Shown: one piece after another, positions 34,549-46,802 of the stretch
Layout: each line of letters begins with the position of its first letter
Numbering within the stretch: position 1 is the first letter of the stretch
From: Hevea brasiliensis
Taxonomy: Eukaryota > Streptophyta > Magnoliopsida > Malpighiales > Euphorbiaceae
Reading direction: 5' to 3'
DNA: 64,000 bases
Assembly (NCBI RefSeq): GCF_030052815.1
Contig: NC_079507.1
Location: forward strand, 50,913,571 to 50,977,570
The notes under the pieces: model-generated
Seen by the model: the letters and a program-made list of their open reading frames with translations, nothing else
Told to the model about the DNA's origin: nothing
Database searches by the model: none
Translations under genes and position numbers: made by a program

Positions 34549-34832
34549 AGCTTCATAATAAAGGATATATTAAAATTCATTTTTTTAATTACCATTACCC
34601 TAAAAAAAATTTCATTTTGTACCATCACTTATTACTTTAAAATTTTAAAATTGATTTTTTACTCAAGATATTATAGGCTTTTTAATTAAAAAAATTTTAA
34701 AATTTAAATATCTGATTTTCCATATTATTAATAATAGTAGGTTTAAAATTGAAGTGCATATTAAATAGAGATTCAAAACCTCATCGATCATAAAAAAATA
34801 AATAAATAAATAAAAAATTAAAAAATTTAAAC

Positions 34833-35320
34833 AATTTCAAAAATTACCGATTAAACTCTGGACTATCGAGATTGTACAATTACACCTTACAATCAGGCTT
34901 GCCATTATTAAAATAACAGAATCAACACGTCAACCTTTCTTAACCCCAAATTAAGCTAACTAGTTCTAATTAACGCTAATTAAGTGAAATTAAAATATAA
35001 TAAAATATAATATGATTTTTAATCCATTGTTCCAAAAATGCATGTTATGGAACACATTGAATATTAGTGACATTTATTCAGTGTCTGTGTTGACTGAAAT
35101 TGTATTAATTGTTCGTGGGTTATTTTTTGTTAAATTTTATTTTCACTTAATTGACATTAATTAATGCTTAATTGATTTAATTGGAGGGTTAAGAAAAGCT
35201 GACATGGGGATTCTATTATCTCAATAACAGGCAACTATAGTGGAAGTTGTAATTGCACAATCTCAATAGTCTAAAGTTTAATCAGCAACTTTTTAATTCA
35301 CGGTGAAATTGCAAATTTCT
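34833..35320. mobile_element. Foldback MITE downstream of the zinc-finger gene
   Basis: A ~180-bp left arm (about 34833-35015) is inverted relative to a right arm (about 35120-35320). Matched landmarks are GATTAAACTCTGGACTATCG (34849) with its diverged complement near 35265-35285, and CTTTCTTAACCCC near 34937 with its counterpart GGAGGGTTAAGAAAAGC near 35185. AT-rich centre, no coding. Confidence 0.7.
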
Positions 35321-35949
35321 TTGAAAGTTTTGATTTTCTTTCATCATTTAAAAAAATAAATCATTCTTAGACCCTCATTTTAATATTTGAGCTTTAACTT
35401 GAGTTTTTCATTTGAATATACACTAATAAATTCGAGGTTTTAGAATTTTTATGTGAGAATTAATTAATGCATGTTAGAAATATAAATCCAAAAGCATTCA
35501 CATATAATATGATGGTAATTTATTTCACATTTTGAGTATAGTTTTTAATTCTACCCTTTCATCGTATTTTTAAATAAATAAAAAAAAATCTGAAAAAATA
35601 CAAAATAATAAAATGAAACTTACCTATTAAACATATAAATCTTATATATTTATACCTTAAATTTATAATAAATTAAATCTAAATAAAAAATTTCTTATTA
35701 TTAATCTGGTAAATCCAAGTTTAATTTTCTACTCTCCTAGTTCTCTGCTTAAAAAACCAAAGGCCTAGTTAGTAAACAAGTGTATTTGTAGCAATCCCTA
35801 GCTGTGAAATTAACGGGATTTGAATATTTATTTTTAAAATGTTAATGAACCACAAATTCCTACTTGCCAAAGTGTGAAATTTCAGAATATTATGTTATAC
35901 TTTTTCTTAAATTTTTTGCTTTATTATTTTTATTAGACGTATTTGAAGG

Positions 35950-36420
35950 CCGACAATGAATAGGATATTCATTCTATTTAAACCTGATAATTATTTTAAC
36001 ATTTGAATACATTTCATATTCAGTTAAAATTTATCTGAATCTGTAAACTCGATTATTATTACTTAAATAATATTGAATCTGTTTAATTTTATATATTTTA
36101 ATTAATAATCTATATAAAATATATTTTTTTATTAATAATTTATATTTATAAATTTAATAATTTCATAAAATATTTAAATTCTATTTATTAAAATACACGC
36201 ATGAAAATTTATTATTATAAAAATATATATTTTATATTTAATTAATTATTTATATAAACGAGTTTTGATAATAGAAATTCAGTTTATGAAACTTAAATTT
36301 GGCCCACACTTTGATGCAATGCATGATTTTTTCAAATTTGAATCCATTCTAAATTTGTTATAATAAAATTTAGTCAGATCGAATACTTAACAATATCTAA
36401 CTCGATGTCATCTTTAATAG
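35950..36420 (+). repeat. Dispersed ~0.5-kb repeat, copy 3
   Basis: Shares CTCGATTATTATTACTTAAA, the TTTAATTTTATATATTTTAATTAATAA core and the TTATTTATATAAACGAGTTT block with the copies at 3130 and 5480. Same orientation. Confidence 0.6.
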
Positions 36421-36989
36421 AGTATTCTAATATTATTTAAAAATTTTACATATATTAATATGGGGAAATATACCCTTAAAATTATTTAAATAAGTGACCT
36501 ATTTAGTAAGAGTAAATAGGCTTATTATTGTATATACTGGAAATATTATACCTTCTAGATACAAATAAAAAATTAATTTTTACTTATTTTTAGAAAAGTG
36601 AGACCCATATTATTAGATAAATAATACATACGTAACGAGAGTAGTAAATAATTTCGCGTACCTTTAAGTCATGAAACCTTACTTCTTTTTCATAAAAAAT
36701 TAAGAATCACCACCACCTTCTTCTTATTACCGGTGTTTCCTTGAACTCTAGTGTTGACCACACTAACCACGAATGGGCGAGCCACCTAAATCCCTCCATT
36801 GATGTTGTTTAACTTCAATTGGTGATAGGTGTGATAAATTTGAGTGAAATTGAGAAATGCAGGGACCATTGGGATTGTCAAAACACCCCACAGCCATTCT
36901 TGGCATTCCCAATGCTGGAGAAGTCCTTCCTCTAGCCATCAAACTACATTCCCTTTGTTGAAATTTCTGTATGGAATCGAATAAAGGGA

Positions 36990-37490
36990 ATTGAAAAGTT
37001 AGTTAGATATGGGAATATCACAAGGATATAATATTTACGAAAATCATATATTTGATTCGAACTCCATTAAAATTTTTAATATTTAAATTTATTCTAAACT
37101 CGATTATTATTAGTTAAAAGGTACTTGAATTCATTTAATTTTATATATTTTAATTAATAATTTATATAAAAATATTTTTTATTAATAATTTATATTTTAA
37201 AATTTTAATAATTTATAAAATAATGTAAATTTTATTTTTTCAAATATAATATATAAAATTTTATAAATATTATTATAAAAATATATTTTATATTAATTAA
37301 TTATTTATATAAATGAATTTAAATAATAGAAGTCCAATGCTCAAAATCATATTCCAATTCAAACCCGTTGAATGTATTTTCTTTCAAACCCGAACACATT
37401 ATATATTTCATTATGCACTATCTAAATCCGAATTATTAGAGTTCAATTAGATTGAGTACCTGCAAATATCTAACTCATTGCGATTCCTCA
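36990..37490 (+). repeat. Dispersed ~0.5-kb repeat, copy 4
   Basis: Shares CTCGATTATTATTAGTTAAA, the TTTAATTTTATATATTTTAA core and a TTATTTATATAAATGAATTT block. It lies about 570 bp after copy 3, so copies 3 and 4 form a spaced direct pair. Confidence 0.6.
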
Positions 37491-37966
37491 AGATATGGCT
37501 ATGGGTCTAGTAGAGTTTGTGCACATGGTGGTGGGTATAGGGCTGAAAGTGGGTGAGTTAATAATTAAGGTGGCGACGGTGCTGATGGCGGAAACAGTAC
37601 AGGTGGCTACGGTGGCTTTTGGGTTGATGATGTTGCTGCCTCATTTGCAAATGTTGTGTTTGAGCAATTTCTCTATGCTTCTTGCTTTCATTTTGTTTGG
37701 GTTGACTTTTTCTCGCTCTCTGTGTTTATGTGTTACAATTTGGCAATAGAAGTCTCTTTGCTCTCAACAAACCTCAATAGTCTATTTACAAAGATTAGAA
37801 TAGTGGATAAGGTGTTTGAGGGATTTTGGGGATCTTTTTTAATGGCAAAAATAGAGAGAAAGAGATGGATTTAGCAGAAAATATTTTTTATTTTTTAGTG
37901 TTTAAAGCATTTAAAAAATGTCAATGAAAAATATATTTTTCTAATAAAAAAAATTAAATCAATTTT
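37491..37966. other. No gene supported
   Basis: A short GGT/GGC-rich segment (about 37575-37625) gives open frames of 72-84 codons with a Gly-rich start and hydrophobic tail. There are no domain, intron signals or conserved motif, so I do not call a gene. Confidence 0.4.
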
Positions 37967-38475
37967 AGGGGTAAATTATATAGACAGTACCTCAATTAAA
38001 GAATATGTAGCAGTGAAGTACATAAACTTTAATTTATAACATAAAATCTTCTGATATTTAATTTAAAAAATGTAAAATCCTTTGATTTTTAATTTAAATA
38101 ACATGAGTTTCAATAGTCGGTTTTAGATTATTTTTATTGATTTGACACTTATTAGATTAAGAAATTACATTTTCTATATGTTAATTTGGTACTTATCAAG
38201 AAAAGTTTTAATTGTTTTCTTTCTATCCATAGTTCTAAACACTTCAATAACTCAAACCTTGTTTATCCAAAATTATCATTCCATGAAAATATTATTTTTT
38301 TTATTTGATAAATGATATGTTAGTATCAATAACCTAGAGACTAGCTATTAAACATCATATAAAATTTTATGTTACTTAAATTAAAAATCAAAGAGTTTTA
38401 TATTACAAATTAAAATCTAAGTATTTTACTGTTACATATTTTTAAATTGAGATACTATCTGTATAATTTATTTCA
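37967..38475. mobile_element. Foldback MITE, AT-rich
   Basis: The left end (GTAAATTATATAGACAGTAC, near 37971) is mirrored by the right end (GATACTATCTGTATAATTTA, ending near 38470). The inverted similarity continues inward about 140 bp (TTAATTTATAACATAAAA against TTTTATATTACAAATTAA). A partial relative (GATAAATTATAAAAATTGTATC) occurs near 42385. No coding. Confidence 0.7.
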
Positions 38476-41400
38476 AAATTTTTAAGAAAATAATCTCATC
38501 TTTTCAAAAGTGAAAGTAATTCATAAAAGATGATAATTTTATTAAAATATAAAAATATTTTTATATAATAATAAACACATCATTATTTTAATATTATAAT
38601 TAAATATTAAAAAATATTTTTATTTTTTAAAAATTAATTTTCATAAAAAAATATTTTTTATGTTTAAATTATTTTCTGTAAAAATAAATATAACCACTAA
38701 TAGGTTTGGTATGAGAAATTAATGAGAAGAAATAGGTGCATATGATCTGGAACATGATGCATTCATGGGTTAGAGAACAATGCTTTTTTTTTTTTTTTAA
38801 TGTGGGTCTCACTTATTAAAAATTTTTTAATAATAAAATAGTTCCAGGTCAAAAAAATTTAACGGTGTTAGTGTGTTTACCTCTTAATTGCTAACGGAGT
38901 AAATATTTTTATTTTTAAATAATACAAAAAAATCAACGTATGTCCTAAGCTGTTATCATTTTCGGATGGATGACAGCCTCGATGACTGTGGAGCCAAAAC
39001 TTAGCCGAAGGGGTGCACATGCAAAAGTAAAAATTTACGCTTCATTTATTTTATTGAAAATATTTTAAATTTTTTTAATATTTAATATATTTTAAAAAAA
39101 ATTAAATTATATTTTAAAAAATAACTTTTTATTTTTTTTTAAAATAGAGCCATGTACTTTAATAATTTTATTTAAATATAATAATATATTTATATGTATA
39201 ATATAAATATATATCATTAATTAATATTACAATTAAATAATAATTTTTAAAAAAAAATTATAAAATTTTTTTTCATATATAAATTATTTTTTTATAAAAT
39301 AATGAAGCCTAATGTTTAATTAATTAATCTTGTTCTTATGTGGAATAAAAAATTAACTTCTAAATCAAATGAAATTCTTGCTTACACTTTCTTATTATAA
39401 CAAAATTTTTAAACTCGAAGTTTAACCAATATACTATTAAATAAATATTAATGATATATTACAAATTAATAATATCTTAAAACATTGTTATAATAATTAA
39501 CTTGTTACATTTTATAAATAATTATTAAAATAAAATTAGATATGTTTTCAAATTATTTTTTTAAATAGTTTAAATTTTTATTTAAAACTTTAAAAATTAA
39601 ATAATAATATCTTATGATAAACATATTTAAAATAAAAATTTCAAAATAATGAAATTATTCATATAAATAAATAGTAAAATTTGATATATAAAAATTTTAT
39701 AACATAACAAATAAAAAAAATTCAATCAATTATATATATATATATATATATAAGTATCAAAGATTGAAACAACCAAAAGGAAATAGGTGAACTGAAATAA
39801 ATAATTAGACAAATGAAGATGGGTAAGAAAGTATAACATTTGAGAATTTGATGGAGAGAAATAAAGGATGAAAGAAGGGATTTGGGAAAGGTGTTAGATG
39901 AGAGAGGCGAGAAGCAACTTGAGAAATGAAATAATGAAGAGATTTGAAAATTTTAATCCATGGAGTCGTCAAATTTAATAATCCTAATTATAATTTAAGT
40001 ATAATATATTTATAATAAAATTTATATATAAAATAAATAAAATTTAATTTTATATTTATATTTTAAATTTATAATAAAAATAAATTCAGGTAAAATTTTT
40101 CAGTAATCAAATTTCAATTATTACAAGTTACAATCCATTACAAAATCCAAAAAAACATGAAATTAATCAAAAATCCAAAAGAACGTGTAATTAATAGTGA
40201 AACAAACCAATCTCAGACGACTGCTATTATCTCCTTGGGATCCGTGATAGTTCTGATAAATATAATGACAAGTGGAAATTAAATAGTACAAATGATGAAT
40301 TTTGTTTATTTCTGAATGTTTTTCTGGTGAGTAAGTTAATAGACCATCTTGCCCCAGCAAAAGGTGTCAAATGCCGTCCGCTGTCTTCTTTATCATTATT
40401 GTTGTCGTCCATGGAAAGTTGACTTGTAGAGATGTCAACCTGTATACTTAGTATTTAGACTAACAATACTATTTTATAGCACAAGTGACATTATCTATGT
40501 TGATTTCTTGTATTAATTAGCACTGCTCAACTTTACCTGTGTGGTGTTATTTACGTAATTTTAGAGATTAAAAAAATGTAGACTCTAACTTGATATTGTT
40601 AAGTGAATAATATATTTTTTAATTATAAAATTAAGCCAAGTGTTACATAAGTAATTAAATATGTGAATTTTAAAGTTTTACCCAATTGACATTAATAACT
40701 AAAAAAAAAATCTTTACAAATCTCTTAATTCAGATTAAATGACTAGTAATTTCATATGTATTTTTAAATTTTATAATTAGAGGGTTAATAAAAATTGATT
40801 CAATTAATAAGACTCATTCAGTACTTGTATTAGATTAATAATTTGAGTTTTACTAACCAGCCATCTTGATAAGTGAAGTGTAAATTTCACTATAATCCCT
40901 CTAAGAGAATGATAATATACTTTTTCTGTGAATTAGGGAAAAATCTCCTCCCATTTAAATTTTTATCTTAAAAAAATTAATTAAAGTGAAAAGTGTATAT
41001 ATATAATTTTTTTTATATAAATATATGTTCGAAACAATTCTATATATTTATTATGTTGGAACTTGTAAGTTTGTAATTTCATGGTTATTATAGTTTTTTA
41101 TTTAAATTTTGTTTGATATTATTGTTAAGACTGTTGTTGTTGTTGAGAATAAATAGTTGTTTAATGCTTATAATTAGATGATATTAAAAATTAATTTAAA
41201 TTTAAAATATTTAAAATATAAATTTCAAAATAATAAAATTATTTTAAAATTATTTTTCAACAATATATTTTTTAATTTTTCAATCATAATTTTAAACGGT
41301 GTTTTAAGAGGAAGGAGGGAGGACCACTCTTGAGTTCCTCCAAAGCCTGATGCGCATCGATTCCTTCACCTACATTTTTCTTAATAATAATAATAATAAT

Positions 41401-42014
41401 ACGAAATTTGTATTTTACAATAATTTCATTATTGTAAAAATTTTTCAAAATAAAAAATACCAGTAAAATAACAAAATCAAGTGACGCCATCTACTTCAAT
41501 GCTCATCCATGGAGGAAAGATAGATATATATGATAAGGAAAGCCATTACTGCCTTACCTTCTGAAAAGGATGTCAAAGATCCATCTATGGCTATGGGAAA
41601 AAGGGTATTAATTTAGATGTCTTTCATGCATAAACCTCATATATAAATATATAAATTTTATTTATTTTATATGTGATGTCATACTATATGTGTAGCCTTT
41701 ATAAATTTCGTCTATTTTATATATGTATTTTAATAAATATTATAAATTAAAAATATGAATATATAAGTCTTGTGTTGTCTATTTTATAAATACATTTTAC
41801 CATATATATTAAATATTGTGTCCTAATCAATAATGAATATACCCATTTTTAACTTTAACCTGTCGTGGACCTCACCATGGCTAGACAGACCAGCCAGCTA
41901 AGACAGCACATTTATATATCGGCCCTGTATGAAAATTTTATGTACTTGGCTGCACACTCACTGCCCCAGCCTTGGTCCCCTCCTTCCTCCTTCTGCTTCC
42001 TTTCTTGCCATTGG

Positions 42015-42016
<2 letters not shown>
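38476..42016. other. AT-rich intergenic DNA, no gene seen
   Basis: Very AT-rich with a (TA)11 run at 39731-39752 and many short A or T runs. Small open frames (for example 41284-41490) lack recognisable motifs. Confidence 0.5.

Positions 42017-42058
<42 letters not shown>
42017..42058. repeat. (TC)21 microsatellite
   Basis: Forty-two bp of perfect TC repeats. The open frames crossing it on both strands encode only Ser-Leu or Arg-Glu alternation. Confidence 0.95.
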
Positions 42059-42063
<5 letters not shown>

Positions 42064-43142
42064 GCGTTAGGTGATACATGTAGAAACAGAAGCAAAGGCA
42101 TCTAACAACCATGAATTCAGTGTCCACTGTTAATTATCACTTGAATGGTCACTACCAATAATTCTAGTGGTAGCTGAATTTTCAAGACCAGTATTCAAAA
42201 TATAATATTTTGAATATATAGACCAAACCTGAATATATGTTTTTATATTTATTTTTTCAAAAAAGTTCTTTGATCTAGGTACAAAGTAAGTCCCCTTTGT
42301 ACAAAAATATTAAGTTAGATAGAATTCCAATAAATAAACAATTTTTAAATATAAAGCCACCAACTGGGATGTATTTTTAGAGGATAAATTATAAAAATTG
42401 TATCTTAATTTAGGAATATGTAACAATAAATATATTTAAATAAATTATTTAAGCTATACCCGAAGCTTTCGAAAAACTCTTATGATAACCTTTAAAAAAA
42501 AATTCCCACCAACTTGCTTATGCTAATAAATATTAAAGAAAAAAATTTATTCATTTTGCTTTAAATTTTTTAGAATTGAAGCGCTTTGATTTCTTTCTCT
42601 TTCCTTTTAAGGAAGTATATGAACCAAATGGAGAACTTAGGTTCTCATGGAAAAGCAAATTCGAGGCCAAATTCAATAAAAAAAAAAAAAACATCAAACA
42701 AAGTTTAGCCTCCAGAATCAAGAAAAAGTTTAAAATTTAATAAAAATGTAAAGAGTGTGATTTTGATTGTAATAAGGGATTACAAGGATCAAAATTGAGT
42801 AATTAGACATTATAATAGAGAACTTGTTAGTTGAAATTCCAATCATTAAAAAAAGAGGACAAGTCAAAGAGAGAATTGTGAAATGGTAGTTATTACAGGA
42901 AGCATAGATGCTGTAAGGTTTCAAGAATAAAGAAGAGTTGAGTTAAGTCACAAGCTGGTTTAACTAAAGGCTATTTATTCTAGAAGAATGGTCAGTTATA
43001 GTTGTTATGTCATGTCTATTGTTTCTATTGTTGTTAGTTTCGAGTAGCTAAAGTAGTTTCTTCTCCTGCCTTGTATATAAGACCTCCTCTTTCCCTTTCT
43101 TGATCAATGAATTCATTCTATAGTTTCTCCAATTTCTTGTTA

Positions 43143-43153
43143 TGGTATCAAAG
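43143..43153 (+). other. Element F primer-binding-site-like sequence
   Basis: TGGTATCAAAG resembles the tRNA-iMet primer site with one or two changes, about 100 bp before gag. Confidence 0.6.
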
Positions 43154-43243
43154 AAATCTTGGTAACCGCTGTTCTTGATTCAGATCTATTCCCTTTTTTT
43201 TTTTTCTTCTTTTTCCCTTTCATAGTTCATTGATTGCTTAGCC

Positions 43244-44160
43244 ATGACTACTACAAATCAAGCTCCAAATCATTTAAAAAATCCATCAAATCTCTATTTT
43301 CTTCACCCTATTGAAAATCCTGCTTTAGTTATTGTGTCACTAGTTCTTACTGGTTCAAATTATCATTCATAGGCAAGAGCAATCACAATGGCACTACAAT
43401 CTAAGAATAAATTGAAATTCATTAATGGATCTCTTCGAATGCCACCAAGCAAGGATCCTCTGTTTTTTGCTTGGCAAATGTGTAATACGATGGTGTTATC
43501 TTGGATTAATCATTCTTTGTCTCAGTCAATTGCTCAAAGCATCTTGTGGATTGATTTTGCTATCAAAGTATGGAAAGATATCAGAGACAGATTTTCACAA
43601 GGTGATGTGTTTTGTATTTTAGATTTACAAGAAGAAATTTATGGTTTTAACCAAGGAGATCTCTTTGTTACTCATTATTTTACACAATTGAAAATACTAT
43701 GGGATGAATTGGAGAATTTTAGGCCTTTACCCCAATGTTCATGTGCTATTTAATGTTAATGTAAAAGCATTTACAACAGTGAAAACTTACAGACAAAATG
43801 ACTGTGTGATTAGATTCTTGAAAGGACTAAATGGCCAATTCACTACTGTAAGATCACATATCATGCTATTGGAATTCTTGCCTTCCATTAACAAGGTGTT
43901 TTCTCTTGCTGTGAAATAAGAAAGACATATGATCTATGGCTCTATGAGTGAACCCCTAATTTTGCTTAAGAAAAGTACTCAAGTTAATTTTCAGAAATCT
44001 ATTTATGAAAGGGGTGGTGACAACTTTTCTCCTAAAGTCATGGAAAGTAGAAAGGGTGATTATCATAACAACAATCTTAGGGTCTTTACTTACTGTGGAA
44101 GACCGAAAGACACAAGAGATACTTGCCATAGAAACATGGTTTCCCACCTAGATTGAAGTT
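43244..44160 (+). pseudogene. Element F copia gag
   Basis: The start at 43244 gives a frame with HPIENPALVIVSLVLTGSNY, a TAG at 43370-43372 where Trp is usual in this family, then a copia Gag core (43388-43753) with LKFINGSLRMP, MVLSWINHSLSQSIAQSI and YFTQLKILWDELENFRPLP. A frameshift near 43745 moves the reading to RQNDCVIRFLKGLNGQFTTV (43704-43919). A degenerate zinc knuckle (FTYCGRPKDTRDTC) near 44085-44135 has lost its first Cys and its His. Gag packages element RNA; this copy cannot. Confidence 0.85.
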
Positions 44161-44237
44161 CAAGAACTCTTCTGGCCTTAATATTAATAATATTTGTTCT
44201 AAATTTGATGAGAAGCCAATTGGTAGTGATGCATCAC

Positions 44238-44505
44238 TGTAGAAACTGAGGAAGAATTGTAAAGTAAACCATAGCTAGAAATAAGAGGAAATGGGAAGAG
44301 ACATATTCTATATCTGTCAAGAATGACGTTTATATACAAAAAGTAAAAGAAATAACTACACATGCAAACAGCACACAAGCTGACGTGTTGAGCAGGAAAA
44401 AAAAATCTCCTAACAGACTCACAGCTCATTTCAGCTTACACCAAAAAACAATTCTCTATTGACAATTGATTCTTGCAACTACACTATAAAAGTTACATAT
44501 TTACA
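44238..44505 (-). repeat. Element E left (3') LTR
   Basis: 268 bp. Preceded by ATCAC. On the minus strand a polypurine tract (CTTGAGGGGGGGA, 44506-44518) lies directly before it. Confidence 0.93.
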
Positions 44506-44611
44506 TCCCCCCCTCAAGATGGAGTTAGAGAGAAATCAACCAACCCCATCTTGGACAATAATAAACTAAATGCTTAATTACAGAGAGGCTTGGTAAACAA
44601 ATCAGCTAACT

Positions 44612-45655
44612 TTATTGTGTAGTGGAAATGAACCCAGTAGCTAATTTATTTCGAACAATATGGCAATCAATATCAAAATGCTTAGTGCACTCGTGAAAAA
44701 CAGGATTTACAGCTATGTGAAGGGTTGCCTGATTATCACAGCGCAAAGGAATGGGCAAAGCAACAGGAACCTGCAAGTCTTGTAAAATATAAGTAATCCA
44801 ATAGAGCTCACAAACTGTAAAAGCCATGCTGCGATATTCTGCTTCTGCTGAAGAATGACTCACAGTGGTTTGCTTTTTAGATTTCCAGGATATGAGGGAG
44901 CACCCTAGAAATTGATTTATGGGTAGTAGGGCATGTTGCCCAATCAGCATCACAGAATGTAGATAACTGGAGAGAGTTTGACTGTGGATAAAATATGCCT
45001 TTGCTTGGACACCCTTTAGGATATTTAAGAACATGTAACGCTGCATCAAAATGAGGTTGACAAAGCAGTTGCATATACTGACTCAATTGTTGAACAGAGT
45101 ATGTAATATCAGGTCTTGTTAACCCTAAGTAAAGTAATCGACCCACAAGTCTGCGATAAGAATCTGGATTAGGTAAAGGATTTCCCATAACTGGTGTTAG
45201 CTTGCATCCTTGAACCATTAGTGAAGGGGATGGTTTAGCATCTTGAAGACCAGCATCATGAATAATATCAAGAACATATTTTCTTTGATTCAAATACATC
45301 CTTGAAGATGATCTTGCAATTTCAAGCCCAAGGAAGAACTTGGCATAACCCAAGTCTTTAATAGTAAATTGATCATGAAGAAACTGTTTGACTTGTAAGA
45401 TAAGATATTCAGCAGCTCCAGTAATCAGAACATCATCAACATAAACTAATAGAGCAACAAAGACAATCCAGTGCCTTTGAGAAAGAGACAATAATCATGG
45501 GATGATTGAACAAAACCAAAACCTTGAAGCTTAGCAGTAAATTCTTTATTCCATTGCCTTCCTGCCTGTTTTAACCCATACAAAGACTTAGTAAGCTTGC
45601 ATACTTGACTTGGTAAAGCCTTATTATAACCTTCTAGAGGAACCATGTATAACTC
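44612..45655 (-). pseudogene. Element E reverse transcriptase C-terminal half and RNase H
   Basis: Continues from 56516 after the inserted LARD. Pieces: [20 protein letters not shown] (45446-45646), then the catalytic LLVYVDDVLITG with SYRRLVGRLLYLGLTRPDIT (44877-45491), then RNase H (44612-45049) with [31 protein letters not shown] and HIDxH-like [12 protein letters not shown]. The YVDD active site is preserved. Frame changes occur near 45480 and 45000. Copia RNase H follows RT at the C-terminus of Pol. Confidence 0.9.
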
Positions 45656-46663
45656 TTCTTGTCACACCCTATGCCTCCGTAAGATGTAATATGATCCCGT
45701 AGTATACCTAATGAATTACCAAACTTTGTCTACTGATAACCCATTAAATACACTACAAGGGATTTTAAACATTTTCTTATTTCTTTTTACAGTGGTTAAC
45801 ACTTTTGACAGGTGTTAAAATTTTTTTAATCGAAGTTAAATCACATATTGGGTCTGAAATAGCCACAAATTTTATAAAAATTTAGGCAGAGTGCCATTTG
45901 TATTTGGAGCAAAACAGTTATTCAAAAACCTGTAGAAAACACTTCCAATATATTTGTTTCAGTTCCAAACTCCAATATGGCTCAACACAAATCAATTTTC
46001 TCAAACATAAGTCAAACTCAATTCAACATCACTTTCAGTAGTTTCAAAAATAGAATGCAAAATGACTAAGTATTTCAAAGATGAGATAAGAAAATTATAG
46101 TATAACATTTTTACAGGCCAAAATAATTTATAACTTTAGTTTACAACTGCTCAAGACCAAGTACAATATATACATACAGTGCAAATACATTATAATAATA
46201 TTTACAAGGAAGTGGTATACTCAATATACCTGGCAAAATCCCAAAAGTATAGCACAAGCAGCCTACTCTGCTACTTTATCTGTCTGTCTACCTGCGACAG
46301 CAATGAAAAAGCTATCGCTGAGTAAAATTTACTCAGTGGTGTACAATAACAATTTAAAATGCGGTATATAAAACATTTATCGACAATTCACAATTCAAAT
46401 GATTCACAATTTCATGTCACAATTTTCAAAGCTCATATAACACAAATTTGATCAAACAATTGAATAACACAGTGTTGCCAATCAATAACACAACTTAGGT
46501 CATGACACAAACTTTTCCGAACATGTCGTGTTGTACACCACGACAAGGCAAACTCACCCCAGTAATCAAAATCAATGAGAGAGGTGGCTAGCTAGCTAAT
46601 GAAAACTCATCCATACTCACCTCAGACTGGCAAGTCAAAGAGGAAGGAATATAGTATACCTAT

Positions 46664-46785
46664 CAGAGCACTTGTAGGCGTTACGTATTGCTGTCCCTGC
46701 AAGCTCCTGGGCGGAGAGTCATGCTTCGCCACAGTTCACGCGTGAGAGTTCCCAAAAATCGTAGGCGTTACGTATCGCCATCCCT
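46664..46785. repeat. Stem-loop repeat pair, left LTR of D
   Basis: Two units share GGCGTTACGTAT. In the first, arm 46671-46678 (CTTGTAGG) pairs with 46696-46703 (CCTGCAAG), one G-T wobble. In the second, GTAGG (46761-46765) pairs with CCTAC downstream. Between them lies the 10-bp palindrome TCACGCGTGA (46736-46745). Confidence 0.75.
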
Positions 46786-46790
46786 ACTTT

Positions 46791-46802
46791 GCTCTAATAC
46801 CA
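46791..46802 (-). other. Primer-site-like sequence embedded in left LTR of D
   Basis: The minus strand reads TGGTATTAGAGC, one change from the tRNA-iMet primer site, followed by the same CTAAACA spacer found at the true primer site. Confidence 0.7.

Noticed and set aside
37495..37874. Gly-rich then hydrophobic open frames
   Set aside because: No conserved motif, intron signal or promoter; short and in intergenic repeat-rich DNA.
41912..42127. Arg/Glu- or Ser/Leu-repeat proteins at 42 kb
   Set aside because: Direct translation of the (TC)21 microsatellite.
46664..46785. CRISPR-like array or riboswitch
   Set aside because: The genome is plant nuclear, there are only two to three units with uneven spacing, and the repeats belong to a retrotransposon LTR.
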